From the NCBI GenBank assembly GCA_950022655.1, contig OX465587.1, positions 30,631,716 through 30,695,715 of the forward strand: a stretch of 64,000 nt of DNA, in the 5' to 3' direction. Source of the stretch: Alentia gelatinosa (lineage: Eukaryota; Annelida; Polychaeta; Phyllodocida; Polynoidae). Position numbers and translations under genes: made by a program. A model generated the notes under the pieces. It was given only the letters and a program-made list of their open reading frames with translations. It was not told the origin of the DNA and searched no databases. This document shows, in pieces, positions 12,401-20,800 of the stretch. Position 1 is the stretch's first letter. Every line of letters starts with the position of its first letter.

Positions 12401-15400
12401 CTGAGTGAATATCATATAGCATTCAAACGGGTTGGAGAAAAATGACTTTGACCAAAACGAGTTGCTTTCCGTATCTATCTCACCCCTGTACACACTAATA
12501 TAATGGACGTCACACAGGATATAGACCATGGAGAATGGAATGCAATACTCATAGATTCATGGAGAATGAGTTCCCAATGTTAAGTCAATGTTAAGGTACG
12601 TCAGACTGCGATAAGGTTCCTGACATGATCAGGAACAATGACCATCAGATATGCCAGTGAGGTTTAGAAAAAAAACCCAAAAAAACAGGAAAATATCCAA
12701 ATCCTGAATATATCCACTATATTACTGTGCGAATAGTACTTAAATGGTATAATGTGGATAAGAAGGATTACTCGTGGTTAAATTGAGTTAACACACGGAT
12801 TTATTTCACATAACAAGAATAAGAGAACAAATTTCACAAGCTCAACACTCCGTATTGGTTCGTAAGTGCTGGATCTATGGCGGCGCGGTAACACCCAGCG
12901 CCACCTCGGGTTAGAATACGGGCGATGAACAGTGTTGCGCTCTGGTGTATTCGGTGAGGAAATATATAACCTTACTATCGTATATACTAAGGTAGACATT
13001 TATCTCTAGCATGATGAAGACTTAGTGCACCAGCATAACCTGGAAACAACCGAAAAACTGATTTCTCCAACATGTACACTGACCATGCTTTGACGTAGAC
13101 GCCACATGTCGGCTTTACTGAAATACTGTTCCTTGTAGGTAAGTTCAGCGAGGTCCAGGGCCACGGTCTGCAAGAAAACCAGTCTGAAATTATTTGGGGA
13201 ATCATTCCAAAAATATCATGTCAAATTTGCTGCCTCTGACAGGCAGAGAAAATGTGGGAAATATGTTCTGGTCAGCCATTGCATGGGCTCATTGTATGTG
13301 GGAATGTTCAAACCGCTGTGGGGATGAGGATCAATTGATTCTACCTTTGTTTTACACAAGGACAAATAATTTCATATACAGCAAATGAAAAAGTTGATTT
13401 CCATGGAAAAATAGAATGCTGATATCTCTATTTCAGAAACAATGCCCTGGTTGCAGTCAGGATGTTTTTGCTTCTTATTGTGAAAAAATACTTTAAAAAA
13501 AGGGGAAAAGTATCACATTTCAGATGAATGATGGGTACATTCCTGTTTTTTGTTAGAAACTAAAACCTATGGTCAAATTAGCTTACAAAATCTTTGTATG
13601 ATTTTTAGGGCAATATGTTATGATTGCTTCACCTGATCTATACCCAGATGAGCTATCAATATCCAGCAGATTCGATTTAATCTTACCTTAGGGTTGACTG
13701 GATTGACAACGACATCTTTGTAGAGTCGAAGTTTGAAAGTTGAGGCGATAAAGTGGTCAATGCTGATGGAATCTGTATAAGAAAAAAATAACAGACATGT
13801 TCGATATGCATTGAAAAATACGCAAATACTTGATAATTGTCCAGGTATTCATTTCTGCCCTGAGGAATTATTGTAGTGTTAAATTTCTCAACACCAGGTG
13901 GATATCTGTTATTTCGCGGAAAGCGTCTGTTAGATAGGCTTTACTTCTACACTTGGTGCTTTTACTTTTCAATCCTACATACTCTTTCGAGGAAAGTATA
14001 CTTGCCAGATGGGAATTTTGCTAGCTTTCTGTAAATTTACTCACCTTTCTGTTGTAGTTGTGAATCTCCCTTGAATTCTTTAACTTGTAACAATAGACGA
14101 CTGAAAGAACAGAGTTGTAACATTAATATCGAACTATTTGGTTGGTAATAACATCAAGCCATAAATTGTTTGTTGGTTTGTTTCGTTTAGTTTAACGTCC
14201 AATATATTCTATTAGATTTACTGTGGGTTTGATGGTGATCGAATCTTTGAGATGAATTTAGGTAGAAATCTCACCCCTACACATTTATCGAGGTGAGCGT
14301 ACTTTTACTTCCAACACCACATAGACATGGTACGAGAAGGAATGGCCTTTGATATAGCAGTAAGTCTACCGATGCTGGAAATGAAGGAGGAAAGTGGCTG
14401 CAGTGGGAATCAAACCCACAAAATCTGACTACCTTGGGATTACAAGTCCAGTGCTCTTTACCACTGAGCTGACTCCCCACCCTGGTCGCTTCAGTTATAC
14501 TTGCATGCAAGTTTATTCGGCCTGCACTATGCAGAGGCAATGCAACCATGAGGGTGAACAGATTGATCATGGGAGATCTAAGGATAGAATTCAAACTGCA
14601 TACACTTTTACATTTCAGTCACAAATTATAAGTGGATGACTACTGCTTAATGGTGCCATGTATTGTATTTTTCAGTCCTATGCAAAAGGTAAAAAAATGT
14701 TAGCCCATCAAAGTTTGTGTTTGGCATGGTGCCTGATCTTGCGCTTAATTACCCAAATAGTCAACCGAGTCTGACTAACTGTATACTGCTTTCGAGTTGT
14801 CAGAAGGAGTATGTTGCTCACTACACGACCAAAAGGTTTTCTTCTCGTTAAAAGTGATAGGTTTAAAACTTACTTGAACTCATCTTCGGGATGATATATT
14901 TCCACTACATCGCCTTCTTTTAGATCAGGAAATTCTTTTAGATTTATGATGAGTTCGTGCTCTAGAAAAGATAAACATCATACATCAGAAATACACATGA
15001 AATGTCAAAATCAGCATTTCCGTGGCGTAGTGTCATTAGCTTAGCATATCTAGACAATATACCCTGTTGCCAGGACGCTTCACTCTTCACCGGTAAACAA
15101 TGGACACTACACTGTCATGCTGGGACATTATGGTATGCTTCATGGCGACAAGCATAATGCTTGTTAGGGTTGGTTTAGGTTAGGGATAGGGTTAGGGATG
15201 GCTTAAGGCTGTGCTCTACTGCAACCGATCCTGTGGAGATTGGGTGGCGATCATTGGGTCGCTGGCCACTCAGCACCTAGTCGCCGATAGTGGAGCTGCA
15301 GTTGAGCTAAGGTCGGCACTCAAACTCCTAGTGGTCTCCAATTGGCCCCCTTGTTCTCCTCATGGTTGCACATTTATATAGAACTGCATAGAGAATCGTA

Positions 15401-17248
15401 TGAATACACAATACTCCACGAGTTTGGAAGGGCCAAAATCTTCATCGAGGCAAAGCCGAGTGACGATTACGGCCCTTTCAAACGAGTGGAGTATGTTTAT
15501 TTGGGTATCAGACGATTCGCACTGGCAGCCCATTCGCACCCGACGATTCGCATTGTAAACAAACCGATTCGCACTGGAAATCAAGACAATAACAAACCGT
15601 CGCACTAACAAAAAACGGCAAATAATCATGTTCCGTTTCGTGGATCACAATAAAAACTGTCTGTTTCCACAGAGATATTTGCGGAAATCGCGTCATTTGT
15701 AGCGTTTTTCGCGGAATTTTTCGTTCTGAACACTGATGGCAGTGGGCGGGTGCTGTGTCAGTGTTGATATCAGATATGGCAATCGGAGTGGCTGCCACAT
15801 ATTTCGCTGACGAAAATTACCTGTAATATAAACTTTTGCACTGTATTCTACACGACTTTAGCTATCTAATGATATAATAACATTTCAGTTTAGTCTGAGA
15901 GGCCCTGACTGAGTGGTGTTCGCCAGACAGACAATTCTGGTGTTTAGAACTGTTACCTGCAATCGTTGCCATTCTAATCGCGAATGTGCAAGTACTGGCA
16001 ATAATTTAGGTGATTCCGAGTTACTGTGAGTACAATTTATTTGCTGGTGAAGGTCTACAAAGTGTTGTACTATTTTTCATTATCAAGGGGTAGTAAGACT
16101 TAATTCGATTTTTTAGTGCGAATCGGCTGATGCGAATCATCCGAGTAGCAGTGCGAATCGGTTTTCAGTGCGAATCGTCGTACATTCGTTTATTTTACAA
16201 TTCGAGTGCAGTTCTGGATTTATCTCATCCCTTTCAAGGTTAGGGGAGTTGAAATTTCTTGTCTTGTTATCTCTCTGAAATCCTGGCCGCTAATTGGTCA
16301 ATCGCCTATGAGGTCATCTCGTATTTACTACGCCACGACCATGGCGTAGTATTGTCAGTGTACCGGAGTGATCGTTGAGTATTTTTTTCTAATGTTATTC
16401 CTATGGCTACACTTGTACCAGGGGTAAGATAAGAGGCAAGAACAATCAGAGAATGGGTGGAGATTGGGTGAAGATTGTTCGGAGACCAACAATCGGTTCA
16501 ATGGTGCACCACCTTTAGTTTAGAGAGAAGGTTAGGGTTGGGTTAGGATTAAGGGGTGTATTCTATTAGACAAGCCAGATTTCAACTACTCCAAGTATGC
16601 TTGGGACACTACACTTCGTCAATTGGCAGCTATGTTTCATTTTGGCAAGACAGAATGGTGGTCACCCTGGGCACTATGGCCTATGCCATGGTTTGCATTT
16701 TTTGTGTTTGTGTATTTGTGACAATCAAACCGGCTTCTAAAAAGACATTCTAGATCTAGATTGTTTTTTTTAGATTATCTACTAACTATCTAGTATCTGC
16801 CACAAATACAAAGTATATATATAAAGTGTTGCCTGTTTTTCACATCCACACCTTTTCTATCGCAAGTTCATAATCAACAAGACAAGCCGCAGATTTCTTA
16901 CAATGCCACATTCTATTCGTAATGTTATCTTGATAATCTTTGACAACCGCCACCTAAAGAAATGTAGCATCCGTTATCCTGGGGCTACATCATAGCCCTA
17001 GGCTCGTAGGAACATCAATTCCCCTTCAGTACTAGGTAAGTACCTCGGGTAATTAACTGTATCCCTTTTGCCAGTTTTTGGCTAGATGATCTATTCTATA
17101 TTTACTAGTTAGCCTACTGAACATTCAAAACAGTGTAAAAATAGGTCATGATCGTATTATTTCCACATCTAAAATACGCACCACTAAATGGCTTCTGGTG
17201 AATGAAAAGCTTGCAAACTTTTCTCGATGGCATGCTGACTTCGGCCAT
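466..17248 (-). CDS. DEPDC5: DEPDC5 / Iml1, GATOR1 complex subunit, N-terminal half (partial at left edge)
   Basis: DEPDC5 is the scaffold subunit of GATOR1, which inhibits mTORC1 at the lysosome through Rag GTPases when amino acids are low. Exons, 5' to 3' on the minus strand: 17182-17248, 14874-14961, 14045-14100, 13687-13772, 13084-13167, 11263-11312, 10664-10733, 9489-9629, 8752-8821, 6228-6300, 5475-5665, 4704-4838, 4019-4080, 3232-3314, 2462-2540, 907-949, 466-589. They total 1502 nt (500 codons plus 2 nt); every junction is GT-AG and in phase. Recognisable family blocks: [13 protein letters not shown] (residues 9-21), [78 protein letters not shown] (407-418) and [13 protein letters not shown] (482-494). 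These cover the N-terminal and SABA domains. The SHEN, DEP and C-terminal domains lie outside the window. The start is the first ATG, 8 codons before the conserved beta strand. The 43-bp exon 907-949 is called mainly from phase and splice signals and is the least certain. Confidence 0.95.
1280..1650. mobile_element. Non-autonomous DNA element with ~50-bp terminal inverted repeats
   Basis: The left end (taaggccgtgctccattgcg, continuing ccgatccactggagattgat) is the inverted complement of the right end, which finishes ggcgcaatggggcacagcct tta. The inverted repeats extend about 50 bp with few mismatches. There is no coding capacity. Relatives occur at 15203-15350 and 16440-16518, where one copy is split by an insertion. 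It lies in a DEPDC5 intron. Confidence 0.75.
1820..2130 (-). mobile_element. tRNA-derived SINE copy
   Basis: Read on the minus strand, this has a tRNA-like head (gttacctcagtggttaaggc, then a ggttcaagtcccactgcag B-box), a conserved body (ctgctatatcaaaggtgaag, accatgtctatgtggtgt) and a tail near gaacatattggatatgaaac. It is diverged, with several mismatches against the copy at 18950-19325. Confidence 0.75.
2670..2862 (-). mobile_element. tRNA-derived SINE copy, truncated tail
   Basis: It contains the same body (tagcagtaaatctaccactg) and tRNA-like head (accactgagctaa on plus, TTAGCTCAGTGG on minus) as the other copies, but lacks the tail module. It is the middle of three SINE insertions in 1.4 kb of a DEPDC5 intron. 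Confidence 0.7.
2880..3205 (-). mobile_element. tRNA-derived SINE copy, full body
   Basis: Minus-strand order is a tRNA-like head with A-box TTAGCTCAGTGG and B-box GGTTCAAGTCCCACTGC, a body with tagcagtggtagatttactg, then the tail with 'aacgtcca' (ggacgtt on minus). It ends about 27 bp from the DEPDC5 exon at 3232. Confidence 0.75.
3232..3480 (-). repeat. 78-bp x3 tandem duplication carrying the acceptor of a DEPDC5 exon
   Basis: Three copies, with acceptor-proximal first bases at 3314, 3392 and 3470, are exactly 78 bp apart. Each contains ...tgcag| followed by TTTCACAGTAAGAATCC or a variant (TTCCACATTAAGAACC, TTTCTCAGTAAAAAGCC). The whole stretch is open in the DEPDC5 frame on the minus strand. 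The copy nearest the exon body is taken as the authentic acceptor because its product aligns best with the family and it has the longest T run before the AG. Confidence 0.9.
5666..5880 (-). repeat. Degenerate ~100-bp repeat next to the acceptor of DEPDC5 exon 5475-5665
   Basis: Three diverged copies share 'tgtcaagttatatattttaa', 'catcagtaacata' and 'acctgcac'-type segments. On the minus strand these include gtgcag or gtgcaag at the position equivalent to the real acceptor. The similarity is clear by eye but imperfect, and exon sequence itself is not obviously duplicated. Confidence 0.55.
6377..6607 (+). repeat. (GGGA)n tract, about 57 units
   Basis: An almost perfect tetranucleotide tract of about 230 bp with one slip near 6590. 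It sits in the DEPDC5 intron upstream of exon 6228-6300, so the transcript would carry (UCCC)n. It is followed by 'ggtggaagcctgttgcaata', repeated in inverted form at 6718-6738 and directly at 7501-7520. The long Gly-Arg-Glu and Pro-Ser-Leu reading frames here are artefacts of the repeat. Confidence 0.97.
6803..7244. mobile_element. MITE with TIR agggccctgtttcataag
   Basis: The left end agggccctgtttcataagca and right end tgcttatgaaacagggcct are inverted complements, about 440 bp apart, with no coding capacity. An ending of the same general type (gggcccgtttc) is found at 29248-29462. It lies exactly between the two (GGGA)n tracts. Confidence 0.8.
7293..7502 (+). repeat. Second (GGGA)n tract with inverted flanks
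   Basis: A 210-bp uninterrupted GGGA tract. It is bracketed by inverted copies of 'cccgttgcggttca' (about 7268-7281 and 7532-7546) and followed by the same ggtggaagcctgttgcaata segment as the first tract, so both tracts are probably part of one repeated element. Confidence 0.96.
8946..9271. mobile_element. MITE-like repeat with ends agatgtcagtt / aactgacatct
   Basis: Begins gggatgtcagttgtggtcag and ends aatctgccatctct, with the family body 'catgtggaattttctgc', 'gggaggttyaaaccactgtt' and 'ttacacaaggaaa'. It belongs to the family best seen at 10317-10571. Partial copies lie at about 7735-7860, 8396-8510, 35745-35966, 38890-38950 and 57663-57755. Confidence 0.65.
9838..9945. repeat. Foldback hairpin with apical CACTCAGCTTCGCTTCATG
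   Basis: Arms acctcgtttgaccg / cggtcaaactcggt pair around a loop holding the apical motif at 9881-9899. The flanking 'gatgaaaataacctggtctg' is shared with the hairpin at 36285-36390, so these are two copies of one element family. Confidence 0.6.
9978..10142. mobile_element. Diverged MITE with TIR catccataaagtatgtac
   Basis: The left end ccataaagtatgtacgca and right end gcacacatactttatgca are inverted. The body has 'aatagaacaaagaaggagca' and a C-run, matching the young copy at 56263-56380. Confidence 0.65.
10317..10571. mobile_element. MITE, reference copy, TIR agagatgtcagtt
   Basis: Left agagatgtcagtt and right aactgacatctct are 13-bp inverted repeats at the ends of a 255-bp non-coding element. 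The body motifs are a G/A-rich 'gtcagggaaaaaagtggga', 'catgtggaattttctgc' and 'tacacaaggaaaaa'. At least eight related copies or fragments occur across the window, so the family is abundant. Confidence 0.75.
10581..10674 (-). repeat. 47-bp x2 duplication spanning a DEPDC5 splice donor
   Basis: Copies at 10628-10674 and 10581-10627 both contain caccggcttgccatagccat and, 30 bp on, ACTTAC (minus-strand GTAAGT). The authentic donor is at 10658-10663 and its duplicate at 10611-10616, exactly 47 bp away. Bases from the last codons of the exon (GGACACACG versus AAACACGCG) are duplicated too. Confidence 0.88.
10928..11105. repeat. Dispersed repeat copy (relative at 27925-28330)
   Basis: It shares 'acaaggagaccttgta', 'gaataaagttgaccca' and 'ccctgggtctcgttggc' in the same order with 27925-28330, which carries an extra internal segment. 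Nothing identifies its class. Confidence 0.55.
11493..11608. repeat. Foldback hairpin with apical CACGAGGCGGAGCCGAGTG
   Basis: Outer arms gttttaatcttggctcccgt / gggagccaagattaaaac, middle arms tggcgta / tacgcca, inner arms gatatcac / gtggtatc, closing on the apical motif at 11537-11555. It is followed by ttttatcctacccc ... aggggtaggataaa (11619-11781), an inverted pair also seen beside the hairpins at 53225 and 63530. Confidence 0.7.
12333..12475. repeat. Foldback hairpin related to 63530-63672
   Basis: Arms aagttttggtcaaagt / actttgaccaaaac, then agtttgatgc / gcattcaaac and gtgatat / atatcat, close on aaggcgacagctgagtg (12391-12407), a variant of the shared apical motif. The copy at 63530-63672 has the same arms with substitutions. 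Confidence 0.65.
14165..14560 (-). mobile_element. tRNA-derived SINE, full-length copy
   Basis: Minus-strand order is a leader (tctgttcaccctc equivalent, tgcatgcaagta), a tRNA-like head with TCAGCTCAGTGG and GGTTTGATTCCCACTGC boxes, the body, then a tail ending in ggacgttaaact and (acaa)n. About 390 bp; one of two complete copies in the window. Confidence 0.8.
15373..16437. mobile_element. Middle element: foldback transposon, interrupted
   Basis: The left end tatatagaactgc and right end cttgtaccaggggtaagata match, in reverse orientation, the uninterrupted copies at 27450-27866 and 62976-63307. It contains the hairpin atactccacgagtttgg / caaacgagtggagtat with apical motif at 15443-15462. The insertion at 15508-16187 separates the hairpin from the rest. 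Confidence 0.7.
15508..16187. mobile_element. Inner element with TIRs made of repeated CGATTCGCACTG
   Basis: The left end (15508-15580) has four direct copies of a cgattcgcactg-like 12-mer. The right end (16115-16187) has four copies of its complement, cagtgcgaatcg. The body of about 540 bp has no recognisable coding region. It is the youngest layer of the nest because it interrupts the element around it. Confidence 0.75.
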
Positions 17249-17885
17249 CTTTAGAAATAGGTGTGGCAGTTCTCTAAAGATGCAGAAAAGTTTTAAAAGT
17301 TAGTGGTGTAAATGCGTTGTCGCCTTCTTGCTCCATCTTGATCGCGTGCTGTCAGAAGCTCCGTTGGTTTCCCAGTCATCCGCTAGGGGGTACAGCGGAA
17401 TCACTCTTACAGCAGAGATCCAGTAGAACCCCTTTGTATGTAAAGCCAAGTGCCACGAAGTATCTGCTAGAAGTAGTTGCACGCTCGCACGCTGGTTACC
17501 TGTGCCTCTCACGGTAGGCTCTACGATATATTGCGCAGAGAGCAACCAGCGTGTTGTGTTAGTTCCCCGATCATCTGCTAGGCGGCTCCTGAAATAATCA
17601 ACAACAAATATTTCATATTTACAATTCTAATATGAAGGATATCTGCCAGTTTTTGATGCACTATATAAACAACGCTTATTTACATAAGAAAACATGATTA
17701 TTTTCTCTTATGTTGATTTTCCTTGTTTACCTCCAGTGTTTTTCTGTCAGCTCATATTTCATGCCACACCAGTCGCACTCATCAACAAAACACGGGAATC
17801 CGAAGTGGATAAATTTACTCGACAAGGCTTACTTCCACAGCTGTATTCACCACATCGCAGATAATAGACAGCACACTGATTCCAT
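17249..17885. promoter_or_regulatory. Divergent promoter region of DEPDC5 and C6orf89
   Basis: 637 bp separate the two start codons and hold both 5' UTRs and the inferred bidirectional promoter. A ~25-bp segment (ttcccagtcatccgctaggg, 17369) recurs about 200 bp away as ttccccgatcatctgctagg (17561). No TATA box was recognised and no transcription start can be fixed from sequence alone. Confidence 0.55.
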
Positions 17886-20800
17886 ATGGCTGAAGAGACG
17901 GAACCTCCGACCATGTCTATGGAGGAGAAACTGGCTGTAATCGACCAGGAAATCCGTACGTTGCACCAGTTTTGTGTGAACCGGGGCTACAATCCTTACC
18001 AAATCGAGCAGTCAGCAAAACCGCTGTTCCGCTATGTCCGCAAGGAGCAAGGCAAGAAGTACTTTAAGTGGCTGCAGTGGATGGCCGTAGCGGTGGCCGT
18101 CATGGCAGTAGCCGGTTACTGGAGTCCAACTAACAGAATCCTCACGCATATCGGCCGAAGAGCTTCAATATCGGTGAGTATTAGTTTATAAATTATATTT
18201 TGACGTGGGAAGGAAGACAGCCTTTCTCTAGTTTCTGCATCACACTTGCCCCGCCCACACGGCCAGTCTCCAAGGTTCATGACGCCTTGAGCCCAGGACG
18301 ATTTGAGCCCTGGACGCCTTGAGCCTTTCTGTGGACGCCTTGAGCCTACCCTGTGGACGCCTTGAGCCTACCCTATTTTGGTTTCCTTGAGCATCTAGAT
18401 TTAAAAAACTTTGAAAAGTGTACTGGTTTATAGTCATATTTATACTCAACCCTAACCCTTACCCCACCCTTTTCTAACCCTAACCTGCCAATCAGAACTA
18501 AAATAGGGTAAGCTCAAGGCATCCACAGGGTAGGCTCAAGGCGTCCACGTTTTCGCGCTGACAGGAGGCTCAAACGGTAAAAGGCTCAAGTCAAGGGGTC
18601 CTATTCCCGTCTCCAAGGTCCATCTTGTTTTACGAAATGTACCTGGTAGTGTACCGGGTACCGGTAGTGTCCGCAAAAAACATAGCCTGCTGGCAATACA
18701 GCTAATCTTCATATATTGGTATTCAGTTTGACCACCACTCTCCACTAAAAACGGGCAACACACACTTCCCATTGTAATTTGTAGCCTATTGCAAACTGCC
18801 ACACCTAAGTAAGACATTTTAGGTGACATACTGTGGGAAGTAAAATAACTCTCACCTCGGTAGGGGTGAGATTTCTACCTAATTTCATCTCAAGATTTGG
18901 TCAAACCCAAAAGTATGTCTAATAGAACATACTGGTATTGGAAGTTAGGTCTGCTGAGGTGGACAGCAATTACCAATCTGTTCACCCTCTTGGTCGCCTT
19001 GCCTCCTCGTGGTACAGGCCAGATATGCTTGCATGCAAGCAGAACGGAAGCGACCGGGGTGGGGAGTTAGCTCAGTGGTATTGAGTACTGGACTTTGTTG
19101 ATTTGAGTCCCACTACAGCCACTTTTCTCCTTCACCCCCAGCAGTGGTAGATTTACTGCTATATCAAAGGTCAATCCTTCTCATACCATGTCTATGTGGT
19201 GTGGGAAGTAAAAGAACTCTCACCTCAGTAAATGTGTACGTATATTCATCTCATAGATTCGGTCAAACCTAAAAGTAAGTCTAATTGAGCAAATTGGACG
19301 TTAAACTAAACAAACAAACAAACTGACAAACCACTGTGTGCGTAGTGGGGGAGAGGTAGGGGGGAAGGGGTACAGAGTAGACCTTTTGTAGACCTCTCAG
19401 ACCATGTCTCGGTGGGTATTAGCACTGTGTGAGTACAGAGTAGACCTTTTGTTGACCTCTCAGACCATGTCTCGGTGGTTATTAGCGCTGTGTGTGGAGG
19501 GGGGGGGGGGTGGTACAGAGTAGACCTTTTGTAGACCTCTCAGACCATGTCTCGGTGGTTATTAGCGCTGTGTGTGGAGGGGGGGGAGGGTACAGAGTAG
19601 ACCTTTTGTAGACCTCTCAGACCATGTCTCGGTGGGTATTAGCACTGTGTGTGGAGGGGGGGGGGGGGTACAGAGTAGACCTTTTGTAGACCTCTCAGAC
19701 CATGTCTCGGTGGGTATTAGCACTGTGTGTGGAGGGGGGGGGGGGGTACAGAGTAGACCTTTTGTAGACCTCTCAGACCATGTCTCGGTGGTTATTGGCG
19801 CTGTGTGTGGAGGGGGGGAGGGTACAGAGTAGACCTTTTGTAGACCTCTCAGACCATGTCTCGGTGGGTATTAGCACTGTGTGTGGAGGGGGGGGGGGTA
19901 CAGAGTAGACCTTTTGTAGACCTCTCAGACCATGTCTCGGTGGGTATTAGCACTGTGTGTGGAGGGGGGAGGGTACAGAGTAGACCTTTTGTAGACCTCT
20001 CAGACCATGTCTTGGTGGGTATTAGCACTGTGTGTGGAGGGGGGGGGGGTACAGAGTAGACCTTTTGTAGACCTCTCAGACCATGTCTCGGTGGGTATTA
20101 GCACTGTGTGTGGAGGGGGGGGGGGTACAGAGTAGACCTTTTGTAGACCTCTCAGACCATGTCTCGGTGGGTATTAGCACTGTGTGTGGAGGGGGGGGGG
20201 TACAGAGTAGACCTTTTGTAGACCTCTCAGACCATGTCTCGGTGGGTATTAGCACTGTGTGTGGAGGGGGGGGGGGGTACAGAGTAGACCGTTTGTAGAC
20301 CTCTCAGACCATGTCTCGGTGGGTATTAGCACTGTGTGTGGAGGGGGGGGGGGGGTACAGAGTAGACCGTTTGTAGACCTCTCAGACCATGTCTCGGTGG
20401 GTATTAGCATTAGTGTATCTGTGTGTGTGTGTGGGAGGGGGCGTGTCTCGGTGGTTATTTGCGCCGAGCTCGTCCAATCTCTTCTCGGTGCCGCTCACCT
20501 TCCCACGACCGGCGCCCATTTCACGCTGTACGGGCAGGCACTGTGACAGGGACAGGGACGGCGACGTGTTCACTTAACGAGATGAACGGCGGGGGGGAGG
20601 GGGGGGGTGACTGATGAGCATGGGGGGGGGGGGGGGGGGTAAAGAATGACTCCCAGAATGATCCCGGCAATTTTCCTAGAATTTCGGGCCATTGGACATC
20701 CTACGGTATTTGTTATTTAGAGACAAATACATCTAGTTTCTTTAAATCTTTCGTTATTTCTTATATGGTTCTGTACATTATACAATTCTTTCAATGAATA

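Larger units (their letters stand above)
15203..16518. mobile_element. Outer element of a three-level transposon nest (split copy of the 1280-1650 family)
   Basis: The left end taaggctgtgctctactgca and right end caatggtgcaccacctt ta are inverted relatives of the 1280-1650 element. The two halves (15203-15350 and 16440-16518) are separated by another element. Degenerate GGTTAG-like runs flank both ends (15166-15200, 16518-16545). Confidence 0.65.

Noticed and set aside
15166..16550. Interstitial telomere-like GGTTAG runs (15166-15200, 16518-16545; also complementary at 18450-18487)
   Set aside because: The runs are short and degenerate, with no sustained TTAGGG periodicity. They probably belong to repeat edges.
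18950..19325. A functional tRNA gene
   Set aside because: The A- and B-box-like segments are there, but no cloverleaf with a proper acceptor stem could be drawn. The same head recurs in at least six copies with a common body and tail, so it is a SINE.
19572..20614. Open frames with repeated SRPFVDLSDHVSVGIS
   Set aside because: They are translations of the G-run minisatellite in C6orf89 intron 1; the frame changes with every G-run length.
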